Source: Trachythela sp. YZ-2020
Lineage: Eukaryota > Cnidaria > Anthozoa > Malacalcyonacea > Clavulariidae
Direction of reading: 5' to 3'
Assembly: GCA_016169945.1 (NCBI GenBank)
Contig: JADLSH010000213.1
Location: 1,364,001-1,428,000 of the forward strand
Length of the DNA stretch: 64,000 nucleotides
Shown in pieces: positions 10,995 through 21,370 of the stretch (positions are counted from its first letter, which is position 1; every line of letters begins with the position of its first letter). Made by a program: the position numbers and the translations under genes. Below the pieces are notes generated by a model. The model searched no databases. It saw nothing but the letters and a program-made list of their open reading frames with translations, and was not told the DNA's origin.

Positions 10995-12248
10995 TATGGC
11001 GCGTTTTTACGGTCAAAATTCAATAGTTACAAGTCGAGCGTCAATGGTTTAAATCGATCAACACTTGCTCGGAGCCTTTTCCGGAGCCTTCCCTTGACGA
11101 GTAATTAAGCGTAAAATAACAAAGAAGAGAGCGCCAGAGCGCATCGTGGCTTAATGGTTAATATACTAGGTATTAGATTTGGGGGGCTACGGAAATACAA
11201 CATAATCCATATAAAGACATTGTAACTTAAAATTCCAAGCAATGGTCTATATTATGCACCAGCCGATGTAACCCTCCCCCCTCCCCGCCTACCCCAACCC
11301 GGGAAAGGCGGAGACTTGGACTTTGCAGCCTTACCGAATGAGCCGTCATCTCACCCCAGGGACAATAATTGTGTTCCAATGTCACCGCATGTGCCTGGTT
11401 ATATTTATTATCTGGCACCTGTCAATAACAAATGTGATTTGCTCAGTTTCTCCGACCTGTCTGGCGAGGCAATGAAAGCAAACACATTGCCTACCCAATG
11501 CAATTGCCGGGATCATTTCATTGTCCCGCTATTCCCCGCCCTTTCTTGGGTTGGGGTATACTTGTACTTACATTTCGACTAGTACAGCGCATTATAAAGT
11601 AATTTATATTAAAAGTCAAAATATAACCGTCTATCTTTTGCCTTGATATATAAACATTTTTACATTTTGGGTGTTCAAGATCTCTTTAAATTTATTCGCA
11701 CTATTTTATACTTTTCATCAAGATAATTATATTTGTTAGAATATAGAATAAGTTAAAAAATATAAATAATTCATCTTTTTGCCGACAACTTTGTTTACGC
11801 GCGTACGTGTGAGAATTGTGGAAAGGACCGAGCCCACGTATATTGACAGCGGATACCATTTTGAAGGAAATTTAGACGTAAGGAAATGTAAGGAAAAAAG
11901 GAAGTAAATTCGAAATTCAAGGAAATTTTTAGACGAAAATTTCATTTGGAAAGCGGCAATGGAAGTTACGTTTCAAAAAGGTGGAAACACTGCTCGCTCA
12001 GCTGCAAGTTTGACGGTCGATTCGAGTAACGTATGCTCGATTTGAATATGCATTGATCGATTCGATTTGATTTGATTTGTATATCGGTCTGTTCGTTTCG
12101 AACAAGTGTTGATCGATTTAAACCATTGATGGCGATTTGACTGTTCGATTTGTATATCGCTCTGTTCGTTTCGAGCAAGTGTTGATCGATTTAAACCATT
12201 GACGCTCGACTTGTAACTATTGAATTTTGACCGTAAAAACGCGCCATA
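10995..12248. mobile_element. 1.25-kb TIR element with 6-bp duplication
   Basis: The left end TATGGCGCGTTTTTACGG and about 75 following bases are repeated inverted at the right end (12166-12248). The element is flanked on both sides by AATGAC (10989-10994 and 12249-12254). No transposase is visible. Near 11151 a TGGCTTAATGGTTAATA stretch resembles a tRNA A box but no B box follows, so I do not call a SINE. The right half contains a 73-bp duplication (see the repeat at 12078). Confidence 0.75.
12078..12216. repeat. Two-copy 73-bp tandem repeat
   Basis: The segment around ATATCGGTCTGTTCGTTTCG (12081) recurs 73 bases later (12154) with few changes. Each copy includes GTGTTGATCGATTTAAACCA. The second copy extends into the right inverted repeat of the enclosing 1.25-kb element, so this is a subterminal repeat of that element. 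Confidence 0.7.
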
Positions 12249-12261
12249 AATGACAGGTACA

Positions 12262-12620
12262 AAGTAAAAATTGCCAGAGACTTGTACTACCTGCGCATAC
12301 TGTCAACAACTTGTACAAGATGTATTCGCAACAACTTGTCACAAGCTTGTATTCGCACCGATTTTTCCCAGCTTGTTGACAAGTTTGTTGATCACAACTT
12401 GTTTAAAAGTTGTTCCAACAATTTGTGATCGTCCTGCAAATACAGCACCACTGGTTGATAAAACAGCACCGACTGGTTGATACTTGCCAAATGACAACAA
12501 TGTTACAACTTGTACAACTTACGTGTATCCCTGTTGCAAATAAATCTTGTTGACAAGATGTGAGATTTTTACGTGTGTATAAGACACCTGTACTTGACAC
12601 TTAGTCAGAACACAGCCTTA
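12262..12620. repeat. Degenerate ACAACTTGT-rich repeat segment
   Basis: ACAACTTGT and its inverse ACAAGTTGT recur many times over about 330 bases (for example around 12300-12420 and 12495-12565). This gives a self-complementary, MITE-like texture. No ends or target duplication could be defined. Confidence 0.4.
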
Positions 12621-12621
12621 T

Positions 12622-12857
12622 ATACTCCATTACTTTATTTACTCGATTAAGCACCGGCCCCGAATAAGCACTGCATATGAGGGCAAAATATTAAAGAGCG
12701 CCACCCTTGAATAAGTGCCGAACTTTGGAAATGCGCAATTCCGTTGTGAAGGCAGATGCAAATAGATTAATTTTTAAAGAGCGCCGCCCTCAAGTAAGCA
12801 TCAGATACATTAAAAATTTAAAGAGCACTGCGGCGCTCAAACGAGTAATTTACGGTA
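12622..12857. mobile_element. MITE of the CGGCGCTC/TACCGTAA family
   Basis: The right end reads CTCAAACGAGTAATTTACGG and then TA. The left end has TTTACTCGATTAAGCACCGG. The interior carries AAAGAGCGCC motifs repeated at about 12694, 12776 and 12822. Related sequences occur at 30835-31088 and 62307-62425 in this window, with the same GCGGCGCTCATTCG-type blocks and ACTCG ends, so this is a dispersed short element. Confidence 0.55.
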
Positions 12858-13049
12858 AGCTATATTTTTTATTCTGAACAATAGCGATCATATATATATA
12901 TAGCATTTGTCCATTTGAAAAATGATGCCGTAATCTTGCACACAAACTATGCCGAAGATATCTTTATGTTTTTCAGGTAGGTATAGACCTTCAACCCAGC
13001 CCAAGTGATACTGTGAACATCCATAAAGTAAGTTCTCCTTTCTTTGTAG

Positions 13050-13139
13050 TTTTGGAAGAAATCTGGTGCTTGGTTCTTTCGACAATTGCCGAAACATGAA
13101 TTGCCTCCAGCAAGGGAGCGACATTATTTGACCTCAGGG
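13050..13139 (+). CDS. RPH3A-like: Rabphilin-3A-like, SGAWFF exon
   Basis: The acceptor TTTGTAG ends at 13049 and the donor GTAAGA starts at 13140. The exon has 30 codons and both ends are phase 0. It reads FWKKSGAWFFRQLPKHELPP and then RERHYLTSG. WKxSGAWFFxxxPKxxLP is the hallmark of rabphilin and RIM immediately after the zinc finger, where the SGAWF element packs against the Rab GTPase. It joins 10713 in frame to give EQRE-FWKKSGAWFF, the family order. The intron between them is 2.3 kb and holds a 1.25-kb TIR element. Confidence 0.88.
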
Positions 13140-13986
13140 GTAAGAATGACATGTTTTTAACCGTTTTTTTACTATATTTATTACTATATTTAGTACTCTA
13201 ACTACATTCAAAGATGGCGAAAATTAATTGTGAGGACTGCAATAGCTACATTTACAATAATATGTGAAGAATTCGACAATATACGAGAAGAAACCCAATG
13301 TAGAGTTGTTAGTATGTATATATGTTGTATTATGAACCTTTTAATATAGTTTGATAGTCTTCTCAGCCCTGGACCACTGATGTTTAAAATGCCTTGTTTT
13401 TGTAAGGATGGATTAAATTCTTTCTATTCACAATGGTGAATCTAAACAGATTTCAATCAGTCTTGGAGTACCATACACAGTGGCGTGGGAGTAACACTTT
13501 TAATGGTAGCCGAATAATTGTGCAACAAAGCTGTAACAAAAGCATTGATGACAATGAACGCTTGATATAGGCTATGAATTAAGCAAATTTGCATAGAATT
13601 TAAGGAAAAATGTTTAAACAACTATATTTTACATTCAAACTTTATTCTCGTTCCTGATTAGCCAAAATGTTCTGTTCATATCCAGGCTTGTGTATATAAT
13701 AATTCTCAATATCCGGTAGTTCTATCCGATTGTTTAATTTGCTGCAACAAAAGGGCAGTATTATGGTGCAAATCTTAATTCGCCCCCAATATTTCGCGAG
13801 ATGTCCGTCAATGACCACTGGATTTTCTTTAAAGTCATATATTTCATCCGATCTTAATTTCTTAACTAGGGATGAAATGTTCCAGCTGATAATTTCAGCG
13901 TTGATAATAATCAGCCCTAAATGCAAGCAATTAATCTTGCCTGTCAATATTATAAGATCATGATAACCCAATATGGACATTGTACT

Positions 13987-14130
13987 ATGGCTTAGTTGGG
14001 AGTTAGCTTAATAATGATAGATAGGACTTATACGAAAACTGGCGATCAGAGGGTTTTGCCGCCCGTTGCAGGTTCGATTCATAATTCAGTTTTTAGACAT
14101 GACAGATCCAATTTTGGTCCTGGTTTTAGT
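13987..14130 (+). repeat. Probable tRNA-derived SINE head
   Basis: TGGCTTAGTTGGGAGTTAGC at 13988 fits a Pol III A box. GCAGGTTCGATTC at about 14068 fits a B box. The spacing is longer than in a normal tRNA and there is no clean acceptor stem, so this is a degenerate tRNA-derived SINE rather than a tRNA gene. The tail is not defined. Confidence 0.45.
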
Positions 14131-14364
14131 CGATTGTGGATGTGAGGTCATCAAAGAGTTAATGACAGAATTCTGAAAATTCATCAATTGAAGATTTCTA
14201 TTTCCACGTTTCGTTTTAAGAGAATGCGCAATGCCATCAACCTGACGTCATGCATGAATAATATTTATTTTGCTTGTATTTTAACAAAATCATTTGGAGC
14301 AAGCTGCATGTGTTTATTTGACCATCAGCAGTAATCATGCTAATTCTTAAAGGATTGGTGCAGG

Positions 14365-14593
14365 CAGGGGCGGACACTACGCGAAATATTGGGGTGCGAA
14401 CTTAGGTTGCCAACATATAACCACCCTTTTGCTGCTGCAAATCTCAGTTCTTAAAATCTTCTTGGCTTAAATTTCATGTAAATTTTGAGAAATCATTGAT
14501 ACAGCTTTGTTACTCAGCTACCATTCAAAGGCTTTGAGAAATTATTGGGGGGAAGGACGGCCGCCCCCCTTGACCCCCTAGTGTCCGCCACTG
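14365..14593. mobile_element. 229-bp hAT-type MITE with 8-bp duplication
   Basis: The left end is CAGGGGCGGACACTACG. The right end, read inverted, is CAGTGGCGGACACTAGGGG. The flanks are perfect 8-bp copies GGTGCAGG (14357-14364 and 14594-14601). CAG(T/G)G termini with an 8-bp duplication are diagnostic of hAT elements. It has no ORF and is mobilised in trans if at all. It inserted just outside the larger TIR element that begins at 14619. Confidence 0.85.
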
Positions 14594-14771
14594 GGTGCAG
14601 GGGTCGAAGTCGCGAGTAGTAATATAGGTACCGTTCGAGTCCCCTTTTTTTGGGGGGGGAGCAGGGGGGACAAGGGAGAGCACATCATTAAATATTCAAA
14701 TATCATTAGCGTATGAGGTTAGTTGCCACGAGATGAGATTGCGGAGATGTGCATGAAAGTCCTAGACCTAG

Positions 14772-15011
14772 GTGCCAGCACGGTATGGTGTGCTGCGTGC
14801 GAAAAGTCAAGAAAGATGGCCCAAACCAAAAACTGCCTGTTTTACTGCTGTTCCAGAGAAAACGCTTGTACTTCACCTCAAGTGTGAAACACAGGCATCG
14901 TGCTCTTTAGCAATCCACTACAATATCCGTACAAGATCGGAGAGACATCAATCTCGTCCCCCGAGCCTGCGATCCTTTGGGAAGAATCGAGAGCTCTGGG
15001 ATAATCCATAA
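14772..15011 (+). pseudogene. GRF zinc-finger relic, left arm
   Basis: The stretch from about 14788 (GTGCTGCGTGCGAAAAGTCA) is an inverted homologue of 20440-20640. The shared translated core resembles the end of a GRF zinc finger, with LRAKSQERWPK here against LRAKSQEKWPK in the other copy. The FYCCS...C part is frameshifted, so no functional finger remains. GRF fingers bind single-stranded DNA in topoisomerase III, APE2 and ZGRF1-type proteins. Here it is only a fossil inside a transposon arm. Confidence 0.5.
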
Positions 15012-15069
15012 CCGGAAGTGAATATGATTGGTCGTTGACACGGAATGGAATGTCGCAATAATCAGCAAT

Positions 15070-16323
15070 AAATTACCATCATCATTCGGGCAAATTAGAA
15101 TTTCTTGCCCTCAAGTGTGCGATCTGTGATCATTTCCGTGACTATCTATATTATGCCCCGGAATTTACAGTCTATACGGATAATAACCCACTCATGTACG
15201 TCTTGTCCTCCGCAAAACTAAATGCGACTGGGCTACGTTGGGTGGGAGAGCTAGCAGATTTCCATTTCACCATTAAATATCGTCCTGGTAAAGTGAACAC
15301 AGATGCTGACGCATTATCAAGGTTGTTACTAAACGTTGACAGTTACTTAGATTCATGCACTGAGGAGCTCACGGAGGACACTCCTCAAGCCGTTGTATCA
15401 TCTAGTTTGGAACAGAAAGAGTATAACATCAACTGGATTACGGCTCTCACTACGAACCCGGATTTGTTGGAAGAAGATATGAACTATATTGAAAATGTTT
15501 CCGTTAACACCATTTCATGTGATGAAATAGCCCTAGCCCAAAGAGAAGACACGACAATCATATATTTCGTATATTTCGACAATCGTATATTTCACATAAA
15601 TGTCGTTGTCTGAAGCAAAAGATTCCTACTTTTCACACTAGGGCACCATCACAGCCTATTACAACAACGGCTCCATTCCTGATGGTTTCACTAGACTTTG
15701 TTCATCTCGAGAAAAGTAGTGGTGGTTACAAGTACATTTTGGTAATAATGGACCATTTTACCCGTTACGCACAGGCCTATGCCACCCGGAATAAGTCAGC
15801 TAAGACAGTGGCAGAGAAGTTATATAATGACTTCATTTTACGTTTCGGCGTTCCAGAAAAAGTCCACCACGATCAAGGTGGAGAATTTGAAAATCATCTC
15901 TTCAAACAACTGGAAAAACGGTGTGGAATTAATCATTCAAGGACTACCCCATACCACCCGCAAGGCAACGGCCAAGCAGAACGATTCAATCGAACCCTCC
16001 TCGCTATGCTACGAACCCTACCGGAAACACATAAATCACACTGGAAAGACCATGTCCAGAAAGTGGTTCATGCCTATAATTGCACGCGCCATGAGTGAAC
16101 AGGATTCTCGCCATTTTACCTCTTGTTTGGTAGGCATCCCCGCCTACCTATCGACATGATTTTCAACTGGGACAACGAGTCAAATGACCTCGTCAATTGT
16201 GTGGAATTCGTAAACAACTGGCGCGAAGCGATGTCTGAAGCATACAGAATTGCAAACGAGAAAAGTAAACAGAGTAGATTGAGAGGGAAAATGTTATACG
16301 ACCGTCGCATCTGTAGTTCGGAG
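15070..16323 (+). pseudogene. Ty3/Gypsy pol remnant: RNase H end and integrase
   Basis: From about 15070 the sequence reads HHHSGKLEFLALKCAICDHF and VYTDNNPLMYVL, then FHFTIKYRPGKVNTDADALS, the RNase H end of a Gypsy pol. The HHCC integrase finger is largely deleted between about 15560 and 15612, next to a stop at 15611-15613. The DDE core follows: LDFVHLEKSSGGYKYILVIM (first Asp), FGVPEKVHHDQGGEFEN (second Asp), then TTPYHPQGNGQAERFNRTLL with the Glu. An in-frame TGA at 16096-16098 breaks the core before LLFGRHPRLPIDMIF. RT and gag are absent, so this is a 5'-truncated dead copy. The tail resumes at 17379 after an inserted element. Confidence 0.85.
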
Positions 16324-16324
16324 T

Positions 16325-17378
16325 CAGTGGCGATGCCAGCCTCATATAAGTGGTTATGCAACGAGCGCCGAAGGCGCGAGACCTGCTAGGGGGGTCCGGG
16401 GGCATGCTCCCCCGGGAAAATTACAGATATCACAAAGATATTACAAATATATCACAAAGACCCGTCGAATGGTGGTATTTACGAGTTTGTAGCGTGTAAA
16501 CCAAAGGTAGGAAAGCGACATGAATATTTAATTAGTTTATATTATTGTTAATTTGTAAACACTGAAACAAAATTCAGAGAATTTAAAATGGGCTAAATTG
16601 GCCGCATAGAATTGTAAACAAACACAATTTACTTCTCTAAAGAGATCGTAAAACGCTGAATCGAACGGTGGTATTGCCATCTACATAGCATGCACCGAAC
16701 CGAAGATATGTCCCCTGCCGGTCAAATAGTATTTTCTTGACGAAACATCTGGCGTTGGTCGCTGCTTAACAATAATAATCTGTTCAGCAGTAGCCCAAGC
16801 AGAAGAGGATTTTTTCACCAACTCCGAAATAATATCGTTAATTTCAAGTGAAGAAGAACTCGAAATGCCTGAATGACTTGAAGCCATGTTCATTCAGGCT
16901 GAAAGCTTCGAGCAAAGAGGCTGTGACTCTGTGGCTGTGATCAGGTTGGGCTGCCCTTTAGTCATGAAAATAGAAAATTGCGTGACTAAAGCGTCAAAAA
17001 CAACCGCATTGCGCGTGCGCAAACATCGTAAGCCAATCAGAAAACAAGAAATCTAATATAAAATAATATTAGCTGGTCATTAAATTCTGAAAATGCATGA
17101 CCAAACAACACGCAGCGGGCAACACGCAGCAATTCCACGCACTCGTTTTCCACTCGTATTACGCAACCGGTCATGCATCTGAAAATATGCAGGCCCTACT
17201 TAGTTGCCAAGGCAACAAAGCCGAAATCAATAACATACGAGAATATTCAGCGAAAATATAGCATAAAGCAGCTTAACGTAGAAAGGCAAAGATAAAGCGT
17301 AATGCTATTTTAGACAATTTTACTGAACTGATTTTTAAACATTTTTGGGGAAAGTTTTAGTCATGCACTGCATGACTG
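16325..17378. mobile_element. 1.05-kb hAT-like insertion inside Gypsy integrase
   Basis: The pol reading frame stops at YDRRICSSE and resumes 1.05 kb later at [12 protein letters not shown]. The insertion is flanked by direct copies of TTCGGAGT (16317-16324 and 17379-17386). The termini are CAGT...ACTG (left CAGTGGCGATGCC, right end inverted CAGTCATGCAGTGC). An 8-bp duplication with CAGTG-like ends fits hAT. The left subterminal part contains GGGGGCATGCTCCCCCGGGA, a motif also seen in the hAT MITE at 23647, so they may be related. No transposase is visible. Confidence 0.75.
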
Positions 17379-18064
17379 TTCGGAGTTACGACCTGGAGAT
17401 AGGGTTCTTGCACGAAATCTAAGTAAACGAGGTAATCCAACCAAGCTGCGAAGCCATTGGGAAGATAAGATACACGTCGTGGTCACTAGAAGAGGGGAAG
17501 ATAGCCCATCAGTTAAAACCGAAATATGTTGTTACTGTGCAACTCACTTCCTGTAGAACCGCAGTTGAACCCAAAAACACCTGCCGACAAAAAAATAATA
17601 TGACCCCTCCCACCAAAAGACATACCAGTCAACCTGGTTTAGATTTTGAAGACGAATTAGATGGTTTAACATTCATGCCAATGGCCCAATCCATCCCTAT
17701 ACCTAGAGACCCGGAGAGTGGACCAGACGGAACCGAAACGGCGTTACCAACTCCGGATGTAGAACAGAACCTAAGTGTTGAGAACCCAGAGATCCCAGCG
17801 GTTGAGAACCCAGAGATCCCAGCGGTTGATGAACAACAGTGGACACCTGCAATAGAGCCAGAATCACAGCCGCAGACGGAAAATACCCGACCATCCAGAA
17901 CCAGAAACCCACCATCACGACTAAATTATTGGACACCCAGTAACCCACTCACAAGCACTTCGCACTCTGGGAATTTGAACACAATTACCGGTCTTGTTGG
18001 ACCATCGTGCTACCCCGGAATACCACCCATACCACCAGGAAATTTCATCCCTTACATATTGTAG
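17379..18064 (+). pseudogene. Ty3/Gypsy pol C-terminal tail
   Basis: The tail resumes the integrase C-terminal domain with [20 protein letters not shown], then [16 protein letters not shown], a GPY/F-like region. It continues into a proline- and glutamate-rich end (17537-18064) that finishes with TRNPPSRLNYWTPS, a usual Gypsy pol terminus. A 24-bp unit encoding ENPEIPAV is duplicated at about 17778-17827. The stop is TAG 18062-18064. No LTR was recognised downstream. Confidence 0.72.
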
Positions 18065-18140
18065 CCAAACCCACCTTCCTATTATCCCTTCACGCTTATT
18101 GGACCTCATTGTCCATACTGTGGAACAATGTTCTATTTAA

Positions 18141-18241
18141 CAATTAGTCGCCGAAGGCGAGGTGATTACAAGCCTATAGTCACTGAGCCGAAGGCGAAGT
18201 GACTATAGGCTTGTAATCACCGAGCCTGAGGCGACTAATTG
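18141..18241. repeat. Near-perfect 101-bp palindrome
   Basis: The arms CAATTAGTCGCC...GGTGATTACAAGCC and their inverse, ending GGCGACTAATTG, pair over about 48 bases around a centre near 18190. TTTTAGTAGAAATT at 18243-18256 is answered inverted near 18856-18871 (AATTTCTACTAAAA). The hairpin may therefore be the left part of a 0.7-kb MITE ending near 18870 that also contains CACTGGGCAGTGACTATGAC. Confidence 0.6.
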
Positions 18242-19688
18242 TTTTAGTAGAAATTTCAAAGAGAAAAACAAACACAGAAAGTTATGAGGTCAGTTGAAAA
18301 GGCTATAGGACAAAATTCAGCGCTTTTCTCAGCGGCCGGTTATTAAAAACATGCCGGCAAAAGACGAGTGTCGAAAACATATCGAAGCGAAACAAAAACA
18401 AACAATTTCGTGAGAAAAATACTTTGGAAGGGCTCAAATACAAAGTAGAATGGTTTTAAAAATATATCACAGCTAGGTTTTTGCTGAATATAACGATATA
18501 AATGGGGATAAAACGAATAATTTTCAAAATAAACACTTGAGTGGTTGAGCCGTACGGAAAAAGTTTTATACATGTTCATTTCAACAGCGAGAAAACGCTG
18601 CCTTTCATGGACGAAAAATAGTGTATTTGTTATCGCTTACCTTTAAAAATGTCAAAAATATATCCTCCTTGAATTCAGCGGCAGTTTTTTTCATTTAAAA
18701 CTTTGAATCAGGCTCAAAAAACCGAATTTTAAATTCGGCAGCTTGCGAAGAAGCCATTTTGAAAAAAAGTGATAGTCACTGGGCAGTGACTATGACTTTT
18801 TAGAGGCTCAATTTGGACCAATCAGAATGCAGGAAAAGCAATAGTCACCTCACAATTTCTACTAAAATTACATATAAGTACGTTTACGTTACATTGAAAT
18901 GAAGTTCATGACTTCAGAAAGAGACTTCAAGAACACGTTAGTCTGAAAAGTGGAAACAGTCATTTCGCAATATGTACTATCCGGACGAGTGTAAAGAAAG
19001 GAACTGATTCTTGCTCGAGATGACTGCAGCATCTTGCGTTTGTAGTCTGTTCAGTTTATGGTTTGTTTAACCAATGTCGCGTTCGACATTTTTCTCCAAG
19101 GGGAAAGTGTAGGGCCCCTGCCCTACTGCGGTGAAATATAACGTAAGAATCGCGCGCGGACAGACAGTGCAAAAAACTCGCGGGACAATAAGAAAGAAAC
19201 ACATGTTTTTGTAAGAACAGTCTTTGAGCAGAACAGTCTTATTTTGTAAATTTTAACATTACATTTCGTCAATATTATCAACGCGTTTATGTAGTTTTGG
19301 AGATGGGAAATAGTGGTAACAACTCTTAATAGTTGGTTGTTCGTGCCTCACTTGTGCACGTTTAAATAAACTACCTATAAACTGTATACTCTTAGAAGTA
19401 GATTATATTTACTTGAAAGTTCTAAATCGAAATAAATCTGTAAAATACAAATCTCTGTGTTTACTTTCTTCTCGTAACGCTAGCTCCCGATCTTTTAGCA
19501 AGGCAATTTTCCCAAGCAGCATTGACACACAATGATCTCGGGAAACAACATAACTGGGCAACGATGTGCCTAACCATAAATCCGGTCGAATCAAGTCGGT
19601 CCTGATAGGCTCAAATCGGGCCTTAATTTGAATTTTAGAATAACTTCAAATCCACAGAAACATTGATCGAGTAAAGAGCTAGATCAGT
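18242..19688. other. Non-coding interior of the 6.7-kb element
   Basis: I see no gene here. The segment carries the second half of the possible MITE that ends near 18870. The motif ACTCTTAGAAGTAGA at 19387 also occurs in the 3.0-kb element (8757 and 9012), again linking the two elements. Confidence 0.4.
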
Positions 19689-19850
19689 ATGGGTCGTGCA
19701 AGGAGGAAGTTGAGAAACTGTCCTCTGCTCGATTGTGGAAGCACTAACCTTGCAAAACTAGCCAATCATCTCGATCAAGTCCATGGTATGGATACCGACG
19801 AACGTGCTAAATGGTTAAAATGGAGTAAAATGGGATTTGTGTACCCTTAG
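19689..19850 (+). CDS. Small C2H2-like zinc-finger ORF
   Basis: The 53-residue ORF begins MGRARRKLRNCPLLDCGSTN and contains C-x4-C-x10-H-x4-H (CPLLDC, then NHLDQVH), followed by ERAKWLKWSKMG. The finger plus WLKW tail resembles small C2H2 ORFs I associate with repetitive loci in cnidarians. I cannot name the family. After the TAG, another frame (about 19849-20020) stays open and is predicted to be coiled-coil (EKTLERIIKRQEEMATNFNN). The original protein was therefore probably longer and this copy has a frameshift. It sits between the two GRF-carrying arms. Confidence 0.5.
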   Translation: MGRARRKLRNCPLLDCGSTNLAKLANHLDQVHGMDTDERAKWLKWSKMGFVYP

Positions 19851-20360
19851 AAGCGATCGCAAACGATAAAGAATTAAATGTGGAAAAAACTCTGGAAAGA
19901 ATAATAAAGCGACAAGAAGAAATGGCAACAAACTTTAATAACTTTGCAAGAGTGCAATGTAGAAAATCTGTTAGGAATAGACCACAGAAAGAAACTATAT
20001 TAAAATCCTCTACTAAATAGAAAAATCCAAAACAAAGAAACGAAAATACCCTAGCAACACAGAAGAACTGTCCACGAAGTGGCAAACGTAACTTGCAGCC
20101 TTTAATACTAACGTTTAAGCAATAAATGTGTTTAAAAATTAATTTTGTGCATATATTTCTCGACTAACAATGTACATTGTACAATATTTTCTCGTCCTAT
20201 AATTATATATATTCTCAATTTATTCAAATTTTTAAGCTAGAAAATCTTAATTAGCTGTGGTTACCTAACAACCGCTAAATGTTCATATACAATGTTTGTA
20301 CGAAAACTATGAGCTCTCAAATCAACTACACTTTTGAATATTTATTTAATATCAAATTAA

Positions 20361-20917
20361 TTAACAAATATCAAGTTCGTGAGCATCAATGTATTTAAGA
20401 AAGAGGTATTCCTCGTACGCGTTCTCAGTAATAGGTTTAGTACTATTAAATGTCTCTCCTGTCTCTTCGATCTTGTACCGATATTGTAGTGGGTTGCTAA
20501 AGAGCATGATGCATGTGTTTATCACTCGAGGTGAAGTATCTGGTTGTTTCCATTCGAATAAATCACAAGCGTCTTCTCTGGAACAGCAGTAAAACAGGCG
20601 GTATTTTTTGGGCCATTTTTCTTGACTTTTCGCACGCAGCACTTGTATCTAGGTCTCTCGCTCAGAACACACGAGGAACGGCCGTCCATAGTTGTGCTTC
20701 ATCTTGTCTTTAACTGTTTGCAACTTTGCCAGTTTTTGATGTTATGGGTATACGGGATGCTGAGTACCACTCTTTCGAAAAGCTTCTCTGCTTTTGTATA
20801 CATGTAACAATCTTCATCTCGGCAAAAGAACTCACAGCTAGGTCTCTGTCCAGAGAACCAAAATGACCCATGTTGGGTTGTTGTATAGGCTGCAGGTAGA
20901 CCATGTAGACACTCCAT
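20361..20917 (-). pseudogene. GRF-type zinc-finger protein, broken
   Basis: Read on the minus strand, 20917 to 20700 gives MECLHGLPAAYTTTQHGSFW, then PSCEFFCRDEDCYMYTKAEK. After a stop, another frame reads VKDKMKHNYGRPFLVCSERE, and then LRAKSQEKWPKKYRLFYCCS with EDACDLFEW. YGRPFxVCS and the K-x-YCCS...C-x-FFxW pattern are GRF zinc-finger signatures, so there were at least three fingers in tandem. The family binds single-stranded nucleic acid. In-frame stops and frame changes make this copy dead. It forms the right-arm partner of the relic at 14772. Confidence 0.6.
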
Positions 20918-21289
20918 CGTATTGCTTGTAAATGACGCTCAAACATAAAGCTGGGCAAAATACATAGGAACGCTTAGCTATCGTGACGTATTGTGTCAGC
21001 CAAATTTATTGTTTGTTCGCCCAAACTTGCCTGTGTTCTGTGACGTCATTGCATACTAATTAGTGCGGCCCCCTTGCGACATCTCATCTCGTGGCAACTA
21101 ACCTTGCGGCAACTCATATTGTGCTAATGTGTGGCAGCTCATTTATGCTAATGATGCTGCAGCTCGTATGCTAATGACGTTTGAATATTTAATGATGTGC
21201 TCCCCCTTGCCTCCCTCCATATGCTAATTATGTTTGAATATTTAATGATGTGCTCCCCCTTGTCCCCCCTGCTCCCCCCCAAAAAGGGG

Positions 21290-21365
21290 CTCGAACGGTA
21301 CCTATATTACTACTGTCGCGATCACTTCGTTTCTATAGACAAGCGCACTACCATTGGGCTATTAT
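21290..21365 (-). repeat. tRNA-like Pol III box pair beside a TIR
   Basis: On the minus strand TAGCCCAATGGTAGTGCGC resembles an A box, and about 45 bases further GGTACCGTTCGAGCCCC resembles a B box. The B-box-like part lies inside the terminal repeat of the 6.7-kb element, so the similarity could be coincidental or show that a SINE head abuts the element. There is no convincing cloverleaf, so I do not call a tRNA gene. Confidence 0.3.
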
Positions 21366-21370
21366 ATATA

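Larger units (their letters stand above)
14619..21310. mobile_element. 6.7-kb TIR element carrying GRF relics, related to the 3.0-kb fold-back
   Basis: The ends are inverted copies of GTAATATAGGTACCGTTCGA, each next to TA (14617-14618 and 21311-21312). The same GTAATATA start occurs in the element at 6842-9857. Inside both arms there follow poly-G/C-rich TAATGATGTGCTCCCCC-type repeats and an inverted pair of GRF zinc-finger coding relics (14772 and 20361-20917). The centre holds a Ty3/Gypsy remnant (15.07-18.06 kb) that probably inserted later, then a small C2H2 ORF at 19689. The homology of 20120-20225 with 9058-9155 supports one family. No transposase was recognised. Confidence 0.6.

Noticed and set aside
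11316..11582. 88-residue ORF within the 1.25-kb TIR element
   Set aside because: No recognised domain; overlapped by an ORF on the other strand with similar quality.
13622..13980. ORFs on both strands near 13.8 kb
   Set aside because: The first 50 bases resemble the end of the 43-kb repeat family (TTCAAACTTTATTCTCGTTCC), so this is likely a diverged repeat and not a gene.
16681..16893. Minus-strand ORF with a serine run inside the hAT-like insert
   Set aside because: Short and no transposase motif. I could not support it as a gene.
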